From assembly GCF_003992625.1 (NCBI RefSeq), contig NZ_RZMW01000048.1, forward strand, positions 248,001 through 312,000: DNA of 64,000 nucleotides, in the 5' to 3' direction. Source of the stretch: Pelagibacterium lentulum. Lineage in GTDB: Bacteria; Pseudomonadota; Alphaproteobacteria; Rhizobiales; Devosiaceae. The translations under genes and the position numbers were made by a program. The notes beneath the pieces were generated by a model, which did no database searches, had not been told where the DNA came from, and was given only the letters and a program-made list of their open reading frames with translations. This document shows positions 35,220 to 43,552 of the stretch, piece after piece (position 1 is the first letter of the stretch; each line of letters opens with the position of its first letter).

Positions 35220-35672
35220 ATGACAACGGAACTGCTGTTTTATCACCTTGAAACGCGCCCGCTTGAGGCGGTTCTGCCCGTGTTGCTGGAAAAGACACTG
35301 CAGCGCGGCTGGAAGGCGGTGGTGGAAGTGGGCAGTTCTGAAAGACTCGAAGCACTCGATGCGGCGCTCTGGACATATGCCGACGACAGTTTTTTGCCTC
35401 ATGGGGTGGTGTCGGGCAACCACCAAGATGCTGGCCAACCAGTCCTTCTTACCACTGGCGCGGAGAATCCCAATGCGGCGCAAGTTCGATTCTTCGTCGA
35501 TCGTGCGGTGCCCCGGCAATCGGATGGCTATGAGCGTTTCGTTTACATGTTCAACGGACACGATCCCGACGCTGTAACTGAAGCGCGCGGTATCTGGCGG
35601 CAACTAAAAGATACATATATGCTGACCTATTGGCAGCAAGACGAGAACGGCCGGTGGAGCAAGAAGGCATGA
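35220..35672 (+). CDS. holC: DNA polymerase III chi subunit
   Basis: A 150-residue chi subunit of the clamp loader, which links SSB to the polymerase through psi. The N-terminal LLFYHLETRPLEAVLPVLLEK and RGWKAVVEVGSSERLEALDAALWTY (family helix and strand) are clear, then SFLPHGVV and VFMFNGHD-like VYMFNGHDPDAV. It is the normal length for alphaproteobacteria. It follows pepA, as usual. Confidence 0.9.
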   Translation: MTTELLFYHLETRPLEAVLPVLLEKTLQRGWKAVVEVGSSERLEALDAALWTYADDSFLPHGVVSGNHQDAGQPVLLTTGAENPNAAQVRFFVDRAVPRQSDGYERFVYMFNGHDPDAVTEARGIWRQLKDTYMLTYWQQDENGRWSKKA

Positions 35673-35700
35673 TCGTCTGCATTTGGTAGGGCGTTATGCG

Positions 35701-36315
35701 ATGAAATTTCCCGAAGCGACCGTAAAGCATACGCCGCAGGAAGACGTGCTTGCGATCCTGCTCGGCACGTTATTTGTCGGGCTGGGTGTCACTTTTTATT
35801 CCGAAGCCCAGCTTGCGACCGGCAGTACCGCGGGCCTTGCGCTTCTGGTTCAATATGCCACTGGCCTGCCATTTGGCATCGTCTTTTCCATCGTCAATGC
35901 ACCGTTCTACATTCTGGCGTTCATGCGTATGGGCTGGCCATTCACGCTCAAGACGTTTTTCGCGGTGGGTTTGGTTTCGATCTATCCAGCGCTGATGCCC
36001 GGCTGGCTCGATATTTCAGGTATCAATCCGCTCTTTGCCGCTATTGCCGGCGGCGCCCTGATGGGTATGGGTATCCTTGCGATGTTCAGGCATCGCGCGA
36101 GCCTTGGCGGGGTCAATATTTTGGCTCTTTACTTGCAGGACAACCACAAGATCCCAGCGGGCTATTTCCAGTTGGGGGTCGATTTCTGCATTCTCATCGC
36201 CGCGTTCTTCGTGCTGCCCTTTGACCGGGTTATTATGTCGATCATTGGTGCTTTCACGCTAAGCCTTGTGATCATTCTCAATCACAAGCCTGGCCGCTAC
36301 ATGGGGTTTAGCTAG
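35701..36315 (+). CDS. YitT family membrane protein
   Basis: A 204-residue protein with five or six transmembrane helices, starting after a short cytosolic segment (HTPQEDVLAILLGTLFVGLG). It has conserved GSTAGLALLVQYATGLPFGIVFSIVN and the family element RHRASLGGVNILALYLQ. YitT proteins are uncharacterised, perhaps transporters. An upstream TTG at 35683 would add six codons; the ATG at 35701 has AGGG 10 bases before it. It follows holC by 28 bases and may share its transcript. Confidence 0.85.
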   Translation: MKFPEATVKHTPQEDVLAILLGTLFVGLGVTFYSEAQLATGSTAGLALLVQYATGLPFGIVFSIVNAPFYILAFMRMGWPFTLKTFFAVGLVSIYPALMPGWLDISGINPLFAAIAGGALMGMGILAMFRHRASLGGVNILALYLQDNHKIPAGYFQLGVDFCILIAAFFVLPFDRVIMSIIGAFTLSLVIILNHKPGRYMGFS

Positions 36316-36404
36316 AGCGTGTCCAGCAAAAGCATGCCCTCGGACTTGATCCGAGGGTGGAAACGGTTTTGCGGTTCGGGCACGCGACAAAACAAAGACT
36401 TAGA
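36314..36404. repeat. Palindromic intergenic repeat, copy B
   Basis: Starts at the YitT stop with AGAGCGTGTCCAGCAAAAGC and ends with GCGACAAAACAAAGACTTAGA-like sequence, an inverted relative of copy A at 2475-2539. It contains a perfect hairpin CCCTCGGA (36337-36344) and TCCGAGGG (36350-36357). Similar elements lie between genes in many Hyphomicrobiales. Confidence 0.65.
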
Positions 36405-36437
36405 GCCGGGTTTTGATAGAATCAAAACCCGGCTCTA
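36401..36437. terminator. Bidirectional terminator between YitT and the DUF4344 gene
   Basis: TAGAGCCGGGTTTTGAT (36401-36417) and its exact complement (36421-36437) form a 17-bp stem with an AGA loop. The minus-strand gene's TAG stop (36435-36437) is the last rung of the stem. The TTTT within each arm replaces an external T tract. Confidence 0.75.
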
Positions 36438-37292
36438 ACGCGCCATCTTCTCGCGTTTCAGCCGCGCCATATTCGCAAAATGCTCACGCTCGGGCATGAT
36501 GGTTTCGACAAACATGTCGTAAAAGTGCCCGGCCCATTCATAGCAAAGCATAATGTGCTGATCGGACGGGATGAAGAAGGCATTGACCTCTCCACAATGC
36601 TCGGCCGTGATCAGAACGGGTTCAACAATGACGTGGGTTTTTGTCACCCAATCGGCTGCCCGCTCCAGAATCCGGCTCTGCTTGAGGATATGCACAATGT
36701 CCTCGTACTCGCGATCGTGGTGCAGATATTCAACCTCGACCTTGGCGCCATAAGCATCGACCCTTTTATGGGGCGCAAGAACCTGCTTCCAGCTTCGGCT
36801 GGCCAACTCGAAATCGTCCGCGCAGGATATCTGCCGGTCTATGGGAAGCCCAACCCGCGTGGCATGGCGGGTATAGGCGTCGAAATCGGACCCCACCATC
36901 AAACAGGCAAGGGAGAATGACCGCTGTATGTCGAGGCTATGCTCACCATAAAAATCCGAATTGGTATAGCCGCGGGTCGGGCGTTCGCGTTCCGCATAAA
37001 GCCAACCATCAATTGTGTCGGCCAGAATGGTTTGCGCGTTCAATCCGTCTTCTTCGAGAATGATAAGCGTTGCCAGGGCATCGACCGCATCTTCTTCCTT
37101 GCCGAGAACCGGAAGCTGGAACTGATCGACAAACAGATGCCCGATCTCGTGCAGCATCACGTGCCATGTATTGTTGAGCGTAAATTCGACGGCGGCCTCA
37201 CGCTGGGCATTGGTCAACTGCTGGCTGACTGCCGGCGCTGCGAGGCCAAAAGCGCCAAGCAATGCAACAGCAAGACGTGCCGGGATTTTCAT
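36435..37292 (-). CDS. DUF4344 putative periplasmic metallopeptidase
   Basis: A 285-residue exported protein. A signal peptide (MKIPARLAVALLGAFGLAAP, cleavage near AVSQQ) precedes a zincin motif HEIGH (48-52) in NTWHVMLHEIGHLFVDQF. The downstream EEDAVDALATLI fits DUF4344, where an EDA element supplies the third metal ligand (Glu or Asp near 67-69). Four Cys residues in the mature part may form disulfides. The natural substrate of the family is unknown. The gene is flanked by a strong terminator and by the ABC-F gene on the same strand. Confidence 0.85.
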   Translation of the reverse strand: MKIPARLAVALLGAFGLAAPAVSQQLTNAQREAAVEFTLNNTWHVMLHEIGHLFVDQFQLPVLGKEEDAVDALATLIILEEDGLNAQTILADTIDGWLYAERERPTRGYTNSDFYGEHSLDIQRSFSLACLMVGSDFDAYTRHATRVGLPIDRQISCADDFELASRSWKQVLAPHKRVDAYGAKVEVEYLHHDREYEDIVHILKQSRILERAADWVTKTHVIVEPVLITAEHCGEVNAFFIPSDQHIMLCYEWAGHFYDMFVETIMPEREHFANMARLKREKMAR

Positions 37293-37351
37293 CTGACCCC
37301 CAATTTACGCAAACAAAGTCAATGGCAGAAAACGCCAAGGGCCTTGGCGCG

Positions 37352-39241
37352 TCAAGCACTTGCGCGTTCCGCCTCTTCGTATTCGGCGCTTTTTTCCAGC
37401 CAGGCCTCTTCCAGTTCTTCGATCACCGCTTCAAGTTTGCCCTTGTCGATGCCCAGCGCTATCGCCTTGTCGGGGTGGGCGGTGTAAAGGGCGGGATCGG
37501 CAAGCTGGATATCGATCTTTTCGAGGTCCTTGCGCTTCCAGTCCAGCTTCTGCTCAATGGCCTTGATTTCCTTGCGCAGCGGCGCCAGTTCGGCCCGGCG
37601 CGCCGCCGCTTCCTGACGCTCGCGCTTGCGGTCGGCGCTGGCCCCATTCGAGCCGCCGCCACCTGATTGCGCACCGTTCGATGAACTGGTGATTGCCCGC
37701 TGATAGGCATCGAGATCGTCGTCGTAAACGCTGATCGTGCCATTTTCCGCAATCCAGATGGAGTCGCAGGTTGCTTCGATAAGGTGGCGGTCGTGACTGA
37801 TGATGAGCACGGCGCCCTTGTACTCGTTAAGTGCGTGTACCAGAGCGTCACGGCTATCGATGTCCAGATGGTTGGTGGGCTCGTCGAGAATGAGCATACC
37901 CGGACCGCCGAAGGTAATCAGCCCCATGAGCAGGCGTGCGCGCTCGCCGCCCGAGAGGTCTTTTGCCTTGGTGTCCATGCGGGTGGTCGAAAGTCCCATC
38001 TGTGCAACACGACTACGCCGTTTTGCCTCGCTTTCAAGCGGCATGAGATCGATCACATGCTCGTAGGGCGTTTGCTCGGGCTTGAGTTTATCGAGCTGAT
38101 GCTGGGCGAAAAAAGCGACGTCCAGCGTTTTGCCTTTTTGCATCTTGCCGCCCATTGGCTTGAGGTCGCCTGCGATCAGCTTCGCAAATGTTGACTTGCC
38201 ATTACCGTTGACCCCAACCAACGCAATTCTGTCCTCAGGGTCTATGCGTCCGGTAATCCGGCGCAGCACAGGCGTTTCTCCATAACCCACCTCAACATTG
38301 TCGAAGGCCAGCATAGGGGACGCTTGGGTCTTTTGCGGCTGCTGGAAGCTGAAAGGTGCCGAATATTCGTCAAACAGCGCTTCGGGCGGACGGAGCTTGG
38401 CAATGGCCTTGAGCCGCGATTGCGCCTGTTTGGCCTTTGTAGCCTTGTAACGGAATCGGTCCACAAACTTCTGCATGTGCTCGATCTGGGCCAATGTCTT
38501 TTCACGCGCCTTATTCTGCAACTCCATCTGCATTCGGCGCGTTTCCTCGAACGTATCATACGCGCCCTTGTAAAAGGTCAGCTTGCCGCGTTCGAGATGG
38601 ATGATCGAATCCACGGCCTTATTGAGCAGGTCGCGGTCGTGGGAGATCATGAAAACGGTATAAGGATAGGTAGCCAGATAGCGTTCCAACCACAACGTGC
38701 CTTCGAGGTCGAGATAGTTGGTCGGTTCGTCGAGCAGCAGCAGGTCGGGCTTGGAAAACAGAACGCCCGCCAGCGCAACGCGCATCCGCCAACCACCCGA
38801 AAGCTCCTTGCACGGCCCATTCTGGCGGTCGAGCGCAAAGCCCAGCCCCTTGAGGATGGCGCTTGCGCGACCTTCGGCAGTATGGGCATCGATATCGGCA
38901 AGCCGCGTGTGAATTTCCGCAATCCTGTGCGGATCGGTCGCTGTTTCCGCTTCCGCCATAAGCGCTGTGCGCTCGATATCAGCCGACAGCACCATATCCA
39001 ATACGCTCATGTCGCTGGCCGGCGCTTCCTGCGCGACAGCCCCGATGCGAGCGCGTTTTGCCAGATCGATGGAGCCTTGTTCAGGGCTCAAAAATCCCTG
39101 GATCAACTGAAATAGCGTCGTTTTGCCCGACCCGTTCTTGCCGACAAAACCTGCCTTCGCTCCCGTGGGCAAAGTCACCGAGGCTCCATCGAACAGTGGG
39201 CGGCCAGCAATTTTATAGTGCAGGTTATTGATCGCAAGCAT
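37352..39241 (-). CDS. ABC-F family ATPase (EttA/Uup/YheS type)
   Basis: A 629-residue soluble protein with two ABC domains and no membrane segment. NBD1 has GKNGSGKTT, LSGGWRMRVAL and DEPTNYLD; the linker (P-site tRNA interaction region) is rich in Lys and Arg; NBD2 has GVNGNGKST, LSGGERARLLM and DEPTNHLD. A C-terminal coiled coil (ADRKRERQEAAARRAELAPL onward) suggests the Uup/YheS group. Such proteins act on ribosomes or, for Uup, also on DNA precise excision. I start at the ATG at 39241 (MLAINNLHYK), the family N-terminus. Divergent from ndk. Confidence 0.9.
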   Translation of the reverse strand: MLAINNLHYKIAGRPLFDGASVTLPTGAKAGFVGKNGSGKTTLFQLIQGFLSPEQGSIDLAKRARIGAVAQEAPASDMSVLDMVLSADIERTALMAEAETATDPHRIAEIHTRLADIDAHTAEGRASAILKGLGFALDRQNGPCKELSGGWRMRVALAGVLFSKPDLLLLDEPTNYLDLEGTLWLERYLATYPYTVFMISHDRDLLNKAVDSIIHLERGKLTFYKGAYDTFEETRRMQMELQNKAREKTLAQIEHMQKFVDRFRYKATKAKQAQSRLKAIAKLRPPEALFDEYSAPFSFQQPQKTQASPMLAFDNVEVGYGETPVLRRITGRIDPEDRIALVGVNGNGKSTFAKLIAGDLKPMGGKMQKGKTLDVAFFAQHQLDKLKPEQTPYEHVIDLMPLESEAKRRSRVAQMGLSTTRMDTKAKDLSGGERARLLMGLITFGGPGMLILDEPTNHLDIDSRDALVHALNEYKGAVLIISHDRHLIEATCDSIWIAENGTISVYDDDLDAYQRAITSSSNGAQSGGGGSNGASADRKRERQEAAARRAELAPLRKEIKAIEQKLDWKRKDLEKIDIQLADPALYTAHPDKAIALGIDKGKLEAVIEELEEAWLEKSAEYEEAERASA

Positions 39242-39359
39242 GAGGGGGTGAGTACCGCTCCCGGTTGCGGAGCGCAATAGGTTGTCTTGCAACCTTCAAG
39301 GAGGGACGCTAAAAGGCGCCACCTTTCCAAACAAGACCAATCAGGGAAATAAAAGCCAA

Positions 39360-39782
39360 ATGGCCATTCAGCGTACATTCTCGATCATCAAGCCGGACGC
39401 AACCAAGCGCAATCTGACCGGTAAGATCATTGCCAAGTTTGAAGAAGCAGGTCTGCGTGTTGTTGCTTCCAAGCGTATCCACATGACACGCGAGCAGGCC
39501 GAAGGCTTTTACGCTGTCCACAAGGAACGCCCGTTCTTTGGCGAACTCGTTGACTTCATGATCTCTGAACCTGTCGTCGTTCAGGTTCTCGAAGGCGAAG
39601 ACGCAATCGCAAAGAACCGCGAAGTCATGGGCGCCACCAATCCGGCTGAAGCTGCTCCCGGCACAATTCGCAAGGAATTTGCGCTCTCGATCGGCGAAAA
39701 CTCGGTCCACGGTTCGGACGCCGCTGAAACTGCTGCCGAAGAAATCAAGTTCTTTTTCAAGGATGAAGAAATCGTCGGCTAA
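39360..39782 (+). CDS. ndk: Nucleoside diphosphate kinase
   Basis: A 140-residue enzyme that balances NTP pools by phosphotransfer through His117 in [10 protein letters not shown]. It has the N-terminal [15 protein letters not shown] and [11 protein letters not shown]. The ATG at 39360 matches the family start; the longer frame lacks support. Upstream is 118 bases shared with the divergent ABC-F gene. A strong terminator follows. Confidence 0.98.
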   Translation: MAIQRTFSIIKPDATKRNLTGKIIAKFEEAGLRVVASKRIHMTREQAEGFYAVHKERPFFGELVDFMISEPVVVQVLEGEDAIAKNREVMGATNPAEAAPGTIRKEFALSIGENSVHGSDAAETAAEEIKFFFKDEEIVG

Positions 39783-39809
39783 GCGGCTCTGCCGGCAGTA
39801 AAAATTGAA

Positions 39810-39838
39810 GGGTCGCAGCCTGTGCTGCGGCCCTTTTT
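39810..39838 (+). terminator. Rho-independent terminator after ndk
   Basis: GGGTCGCAGC (39810-39819) pairs with GCTGCGGCCC (39824-39833; one G-T) around a CTGT loop, followed by TTTTT (39834-39838). It touches the stop of the opposite DUF1127 gene. Confidence 0.9.
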
Positions 39839-40145
39839 AATGCGGTTGTATGGGGTGCGCGGTATCGCGGTAGATGCCCGCGTCGGCCAAGGCTTCTTGC
39901 ACGTCCGCCCGCGTCAACCCTATATCGTCAAGCTGCCAGTCCTCCAATTCCGAAAGGTGGATCAAAGACTTGCGCTTGGCGCGTGAAGCGCGCCAAAGGC
40001 TGAACAGGTTAGCGACCTGCGCGCCCAATTGACGGAGAAATGACACGCGGGCCCGAAGACGCAGACGCTCGATGTCGCTTCCCGGCATTCTTGCGGCAAA
40101 AAGATCGTGCAGAGGGGCAGGCGGGTGTTCTGGCTTGTATAACAT
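39837..40145 (-). CDS. DUF1127 domain protein
   Basis: A 102-residue protein. The last half is the DUF1127 (YjiS-like) domain: Arg/Lys-rich WRASRAKRKSLIHLSELEDW followed by QLDDIGLTRADVQEAL. Small DUF1127 proteins affect RNA turnover and phosphate or virulence genes in Agrobacterium and Rhodobacter; longer ones like this may act as DNA- or RNA-binding regulators. The ATG at 40145 has AGGAG 7 bases upstream, so the ATG at 40178 is unlikely. Divergent from the LysR gene. Confidence 0.82.
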   Translation of the reverse strand: MLYKPEHPPAPLHDLFAARMPGSDIERLRLRARVSFLRQLGAQVANLFSLWRASRAKRKSLIHLSELEDWQLDDIGLTRADVQEALADAGIYRDTAHPIQPH

Positions 40146-40258
40146 GGCAAATCTCCTTTGACGGTTTGAGATTGCCACGAGTAGAAATATTGATCTAACG
40201 AATGTTTTTTGTTAAAAGCATCGAGAATAACGATTGATAGTTTTGGCCGGAGTCTTCG

Positions 40259-41101
40259 ATGTTTTCCTTGGAACCTGACTTTTTGCGCACTTTCCTCGCC
40301 ATTTCTGAGACGGGCAGTTTCGGTGCGGCGGGCGAACGTGTGAACAAGACGCAATCGACCGTTTCCGCGCAAATGAAGCGGCTGGAAGAAATTCTCGACG
40401 TATCGCTTTTCGAGCGGGAAGGGCGGCGCAATGTCCTGACCGATGACGGGCGCAAGCTGATGGAATATGCGGCCTCTATCGTGCGGCTCAATGATGAGGC
40501 GATCAAGGCTTTTCAGCCCGCAAAGATTTCAGGCTCCATCAAAATCGGCGCGATTGACGAATATGCGCAAGCCTTTTTTCCTGGCGTTCTGCCCAGTTTC
40601 TCGCGCTCGCATCCGGGTGTGCAGGTCGAACTTGTGACCGGCACCAGCGGTCGCCTTTTACCGCAGTTCGAGGAAGACAATCTCGACGCCATTATCGTGT
40701 CCTGTCGTCCGGGCGATGAGGCGATTCTCCCATTGCGAAGCGACCGCTTGCACTGGATCGGTGCGGAAGGTCATACGGTGCATTATTGCGATCCGATCCC
40801 GATTGCCGCCTGGTCCGATGGGTGTTCCTGGCGGGAAATGGCGCTTGCTTCGCTAGCGCGGGAAGGGCGCAAGTGGCGGCTGGCCTTCACCACATCTAAT
40901 GCAGCATTGATGACCATGACGATCAGGGATGGCTTGGGGATTGGTGTCGGTCCGGAATGGTTGTTGGCGCCGGGATTGAAAATCCTGGACGATCTTGATG
41001 CGCAATGCCCGCTCGGCTATGCGGACATCGGAATCAAGCGGCGTAACAACAGTAAAAGCGCCGCCGCGCTCGATGCCTTTCTCGGTCATCTGCAAGGGTA
41101 G
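40259..41101 (+). CDS. LysR-family transcriptional regulator
   Basis: A 280-residue LTTR. The HTH lies in residues 1-60 (FLRTFLAISETGSFGAAGERVNKTQS, cut: TQSTVSAQMKRLEEIL, LFEREGRRNVLTDDGRKLM). The effector-binding domain (about 85-275) is slightly short. It is divergent from the DUF1127 gene and convergent with the MarR gene, with no obvious metabolic neighbour, so its target is not clear; control of the DUF1127 gene is the parsimonious guess. No strong ribosome site is visible before the ATG at 40259. Confidence 0.88.
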   Translation: MFSLEPDFLRTFLAISETGSFGAAGERVNKTQSTVSAQMKRLEEILDVSLFEREGRRNVLTDDGRKLMEYAASIVRLNDEAIKAFQPAKISGSIKIGAIDEYAQAFFPGVLPSFSRSHPGVQVELVTGTSGRLLPQFEEDNLDAIIVSCRPGDEAILPLRSDRLHWIGAEGHTVHYCDPIPIAAWSDGCSWREMALASLAREGRKWRLAFTTSNAALMTMTIRDGLGIGVGPEWLLAPGLKILDDLDAQCPLGYADIGIKRRNNSKSAAALDAFLGHLQG

Positions 41102-41107
41102 ATGAAA

Positions 41108-41716
41108 TCAACCTACCTTGCGGCCTGAGCCGGGAAACTGAACCGAATGGGCCAAGGCCTCAATTTCCGTGGCATGGCGCGTTTCACTTTCATGGCTATC
41201 GCTAACCCAATCGGAAAACTTTTCCAGCAGCGGCACGAACTTTTCCAGTTCCTCGGTCCGCCAGGTTGAGAAATGGTCGCTCAGGAGCAGCCATTTATAG
41301 GACAGGACCGCGTGAACAAGGGCCCAACCCATATCGGTCAGTTCAAGCACCGTGCGGCGGGAATCAGCTTGGGATGCATTGCGCAGAACGTAGCCCAGAC
41401 CAACCATTTCCGAGACCAGTCTGCTCGCGCGTGAAGGGTCGATATGGAGCCTGTCGGCCACCATGCCGACGGTATTTTCTTGCTCGCCTGCTTCGCCAAA
41501 TTCATTTTCCAACGCGGCAATAGCAAGAAGTGTATCGAGTTGCGCCATGTCAATCGAGAGCCCAAGCGCCGCAATGGCCTTGTGGCCCAACTCGCGCTTG
41601 TTCATGCGCCGGCGCCAGTTCTGCATCACGGCGTCCACCCGCATGACCGTATCGATAACGTCGCTGCGGGCGCCGGTATTCTTGAGCAGGGCATGAATAT
41701 CGCTCTCGCGGGTCAT
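41108..41716 (-). CDS. MarR-family transcriptional regulator
   Basis: A 202-residue winged-helix regulator; about 50 residues longer than typical MarR proteins at the N-terminus. The HTH region has TVGMVADRLHIDPSRASRLVSEMVGLGYVLR, here seen as VGMVADRLHIDPSRASRLV followed by the wing ASQADSRRTVLELTDMG. The ATG at 41716 has AGGA upstream; earlier in-frame codons run over the operator. It is divergent from a DHA2 drug exporter, and CACATATATGTG lies between them, so it most likely represses the exporter until a toxic ligand binds. Confidence 0.88.
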   Translation of the reverse strand: MTRESDIHALLKNTGARSDVIDTVMRVDAVMQNWRRRMNKRELGHKAIAALGLSIDMAQLDTLLAIAALENEFGEAGEQENTVGMVADRLHIDPSRASRLVSEMVGLGYVLRNASQADSRRTVLELTDMGWALVHAVLSYKWLLLSDHFSTWRTEELEKFVPLLEKFSDWVSDSHESETRHATEIEALAHSVQFPGSGRKVG

Positions 41717-41745
41717 CGCTCGTCCTGTGTGAATTAAATGCTTTC

Positions 41746-41757
41746 CACATATATGTG
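41746..41757. promoter_or_regulatory. Candidate MarR operator
   Basis: CACATATATGTG is a perfect 12-base palindrome, 29 bases upstream of the marR start and 4 bases before the -35 box of the exporter promoter. A related ACATATAAATG follows at 41764-41774. Its position fits repression in both directions. Confidence 0.6.
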
Positions 41758-41760
41758 CTA

Positions 41761-41789
41761 TTGACATATAAATGCTGTGAGCAGATATT
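41761..41789 (+). promoter_or_regulatory. Candidate promoter of the DHA2 exporter
   Basis: TTGACA (41761-41766) is followed after 17 bases by GATATT (41784-41789). The -35 box lies next to the CACATATATGTG palindrome, so regulator binding would block it. Confidence 0.55.
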
Positions 41790-41888
41790 TCAAGCAATAC
41801 CGACGTCGTAGTTTCTGATCCGGCTGGCTGAAGATGCGTATCCATCGTGTCGACCAAGCCAAGCTTGTCGACCTACCGGAGTTTATTC

Positions 41889-43421
41889 GTGCCTGCCGCG
41901 CCTCAACAACCATCCAGCTTCAGCCAGCCTGCAAATGTGCGTTTTGTGATGGGAGCGCTTGTCGCCACCATGCTGGTGGCCGCCTTGGGCCAGACAATCA
42001 TTACACCGGCTTTACCCATAATTGTTTCCGATCTGGGCGGCATAGAGCACATTTCCTGGGCCTTCACGGCCTATCTTCTGGCAACCACGATCTCCGCGCC
42101 CGTCTATGGCAAGTTGAGCGATATGTTCGGCCGCAAGCTGATGTTGCAGACAGGAATCCTGATTTTCCTTGTAGGATCGATGGCTGCAGCCTTTGCCTGG
42201 GATCTCTATTCGCTGGTGCTGTTCCGCTTTCTGCAGGGCATAGGCGGGGGCGGATTGATCGTGACATCGATGGCCGCATTTGCCGATTTCCTGCCGCCTC
42301 GAGAGCGGGGAAAGGCTCAGGCGCTGGTCGGCGCTGCATTCGGCATTTCCACCGTGGTCGGACCACTGGTTGGCGGCATCATCGTTGAAATGCTCAACTG
42401 GCGTTGGCTGTTTCTCGTCAATCTGCCAGTTGGTCTAATCGTTTTAGGTATCATTGCTTTTGCCTTTGAATCGCGCCGTGAGCGCACAAAACGCAAGATC
42501 GATTTTGCTGGCGCGGGCCTCTTGGCAACCACATTGGCATCTCTCGTCATCTATTCGAGCATTGGCGGGACCGTCATCGACTGGCTGTCGCCGCAAGCGC
42601 TTGTGATCCTTGCAATCGCTTTTGTTGCGTTCGCCGGGTTCATCTTCGCAGAACAGCGCGCCGAGGAGCCAATCCTGCCGCTCTCCCTGTTTCGCATCAA
42701 CGGGTTCGTCGTCAGCAACACGATGGGGTTCATCGTCGGCACGGTCATGTTCGGAACGATCACCTTCCTTCCGTCCTATCTTTTGATCGTCAAGGGCTTC
42801 ACACCCACGCAGGCCGGGCTGGGCCTGCTCCCGCTCATGCTCGGATTGATTACAACCTCGACGCTGGCGGGCAGTTTCATGTCCCGCACAGGTCGCTATA
42901 AAATTCTGCCAATCCTTGCCGCATTGCTGCTCACCATTGGAGCCGCTCTGTTTTCGACCATCGAGTCTGGTACGCCGGTATTCCTTGTTCTGGCCTATAC
43001 AGGCCTGATCGGTCTGGGCATCGGACCCTCAATGAGCATCGGCGTCAGCGTCATCCAGAACTCAGTACCGCGTGAAGTCATTGGCGTCGGAACCGCCAGC
43101 GCCAATATGTTCCGCCAGATTGGCGGTTCGTTCGGCGTCGCTGTTCTTGGGGCGCTTTTTGCAAACCGCCTGACATATGAAGTCGCGACAGTGACCAATG
43201 GCTCGACGCAAGCTTTCGATGCCCAATCGCTGGCCCAGCTTTCGGCCTCCGCGCTAGAACAGGTACGCGCGGCTTATACCATGGCGCTCCATCCGGTGTT
43301 TTATGTCTGTGCGGGTCTTGGGGTGCTTGCCTTCGCCGTCGGTTGGCTGTTGCGGGAGGTGCCGCTTGGCGAGCCACACGAGGAAAAGGGTGGCATCGAG
43401 GCAACCCAACCTGCAAAATAA
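41889..43421 (+). CDS. MFS multidrug exporter, DHA2 family (EmrB/QacA type)
   Basis: A proton-driven drug exporter of about 510 residues with 14 predicted transmembrane helices. The first helix has MGALVATMLVAALGQTIITPALP, here broken by D at LPIIVSDLGG; motif A follows as GKLSDMFGRK, and motif C-like GAAFGISTVVGPLVGG. The frame opens with GTG at 41847, but the GTG at 41889 has GGAG 7 bases before it, so I prefer that start. Divergent from its likely MarR repressor; about 100 bases of leader. Substrates are unknown; the adjacent guanidinium exporter is a separate unit. Confidence 0.88.
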   Translation: MPAAPQQPSSFSQPANVRFVMGALVATMLVAALGQTIITPALPIIVSDLGGIEHISWAFTAYLLATTISAPVYGKLSDMFGRKLMLQTGILIFLVGSMAAAFAWDLYSLVLFRFLQGIGGGGLIVTSMAAFADFLPPRERGKAQALVGAAFGISTVVGPLVGGIIVEMLNWRWLFLVNLPVGLIVLGIIAFAFESRRERTKRKIDFAGAGLLATTLASLVIYSSIGGTVIDWLSPQALVILAIAFVAFAGFIFAEQRAEEPILPLSLFRINGFVVSNTMGFIVGTVMFGTITFLPSYLLIVKGFTPTQAGLGLLPLMLGLITTSTLAGSFMSRTGRYKILPILAALLLTIGAALFSTIESGTPVFLVLAYTGLIGLGIGPSMSIGVSVIQNSVPREVIGVGTASANMFRQIGGSFGVAVLGALFANRLTYEVATVTNGSTQAFDAQSLAQLSASALEQVRAAYTMALHPVFYVCAGLGVLAFAVGWLLREVPLGEPHEEKGGIEATQPAK

Positions 43422-43482
43422 CTGAACTGGGTGTGTGGGCGGCTTGAAATCGGCCTCCCGCGCCGCTATCTGATCTCCTGCC

Positions 43483-43527
43483 TGCGGGGACGACCCCGCA
43501 ATCACTCGGCAGATCCGGGACGACCCG
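43483..43527 (+). promoter_or_regulatory. Guanidine-II (mini-ykkC) riboswitch
   Basis: Two small hairpins each carry the loop ACGA. P1 is TGCGGGG (43483-43489), ACGA (43490-43493), CCCCGCA (43494-43500); P2 is CGGG (43516-43519), ACGA (43520-43523), CCCG (43524-43527). Two tandem hairpins with ACGR loops define the mini-ykkC class, which binds two guanidinium ions through loop-loop contact. The ribosome site CGGAG (43541-43545) lies 13 bases after P2, so ligand binding should free translation of the exporter that starts at 43553. Confidence 0.93.
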
Positions 43528-43552
43528 ATAACGCAACTATCGGAGTATCGTC

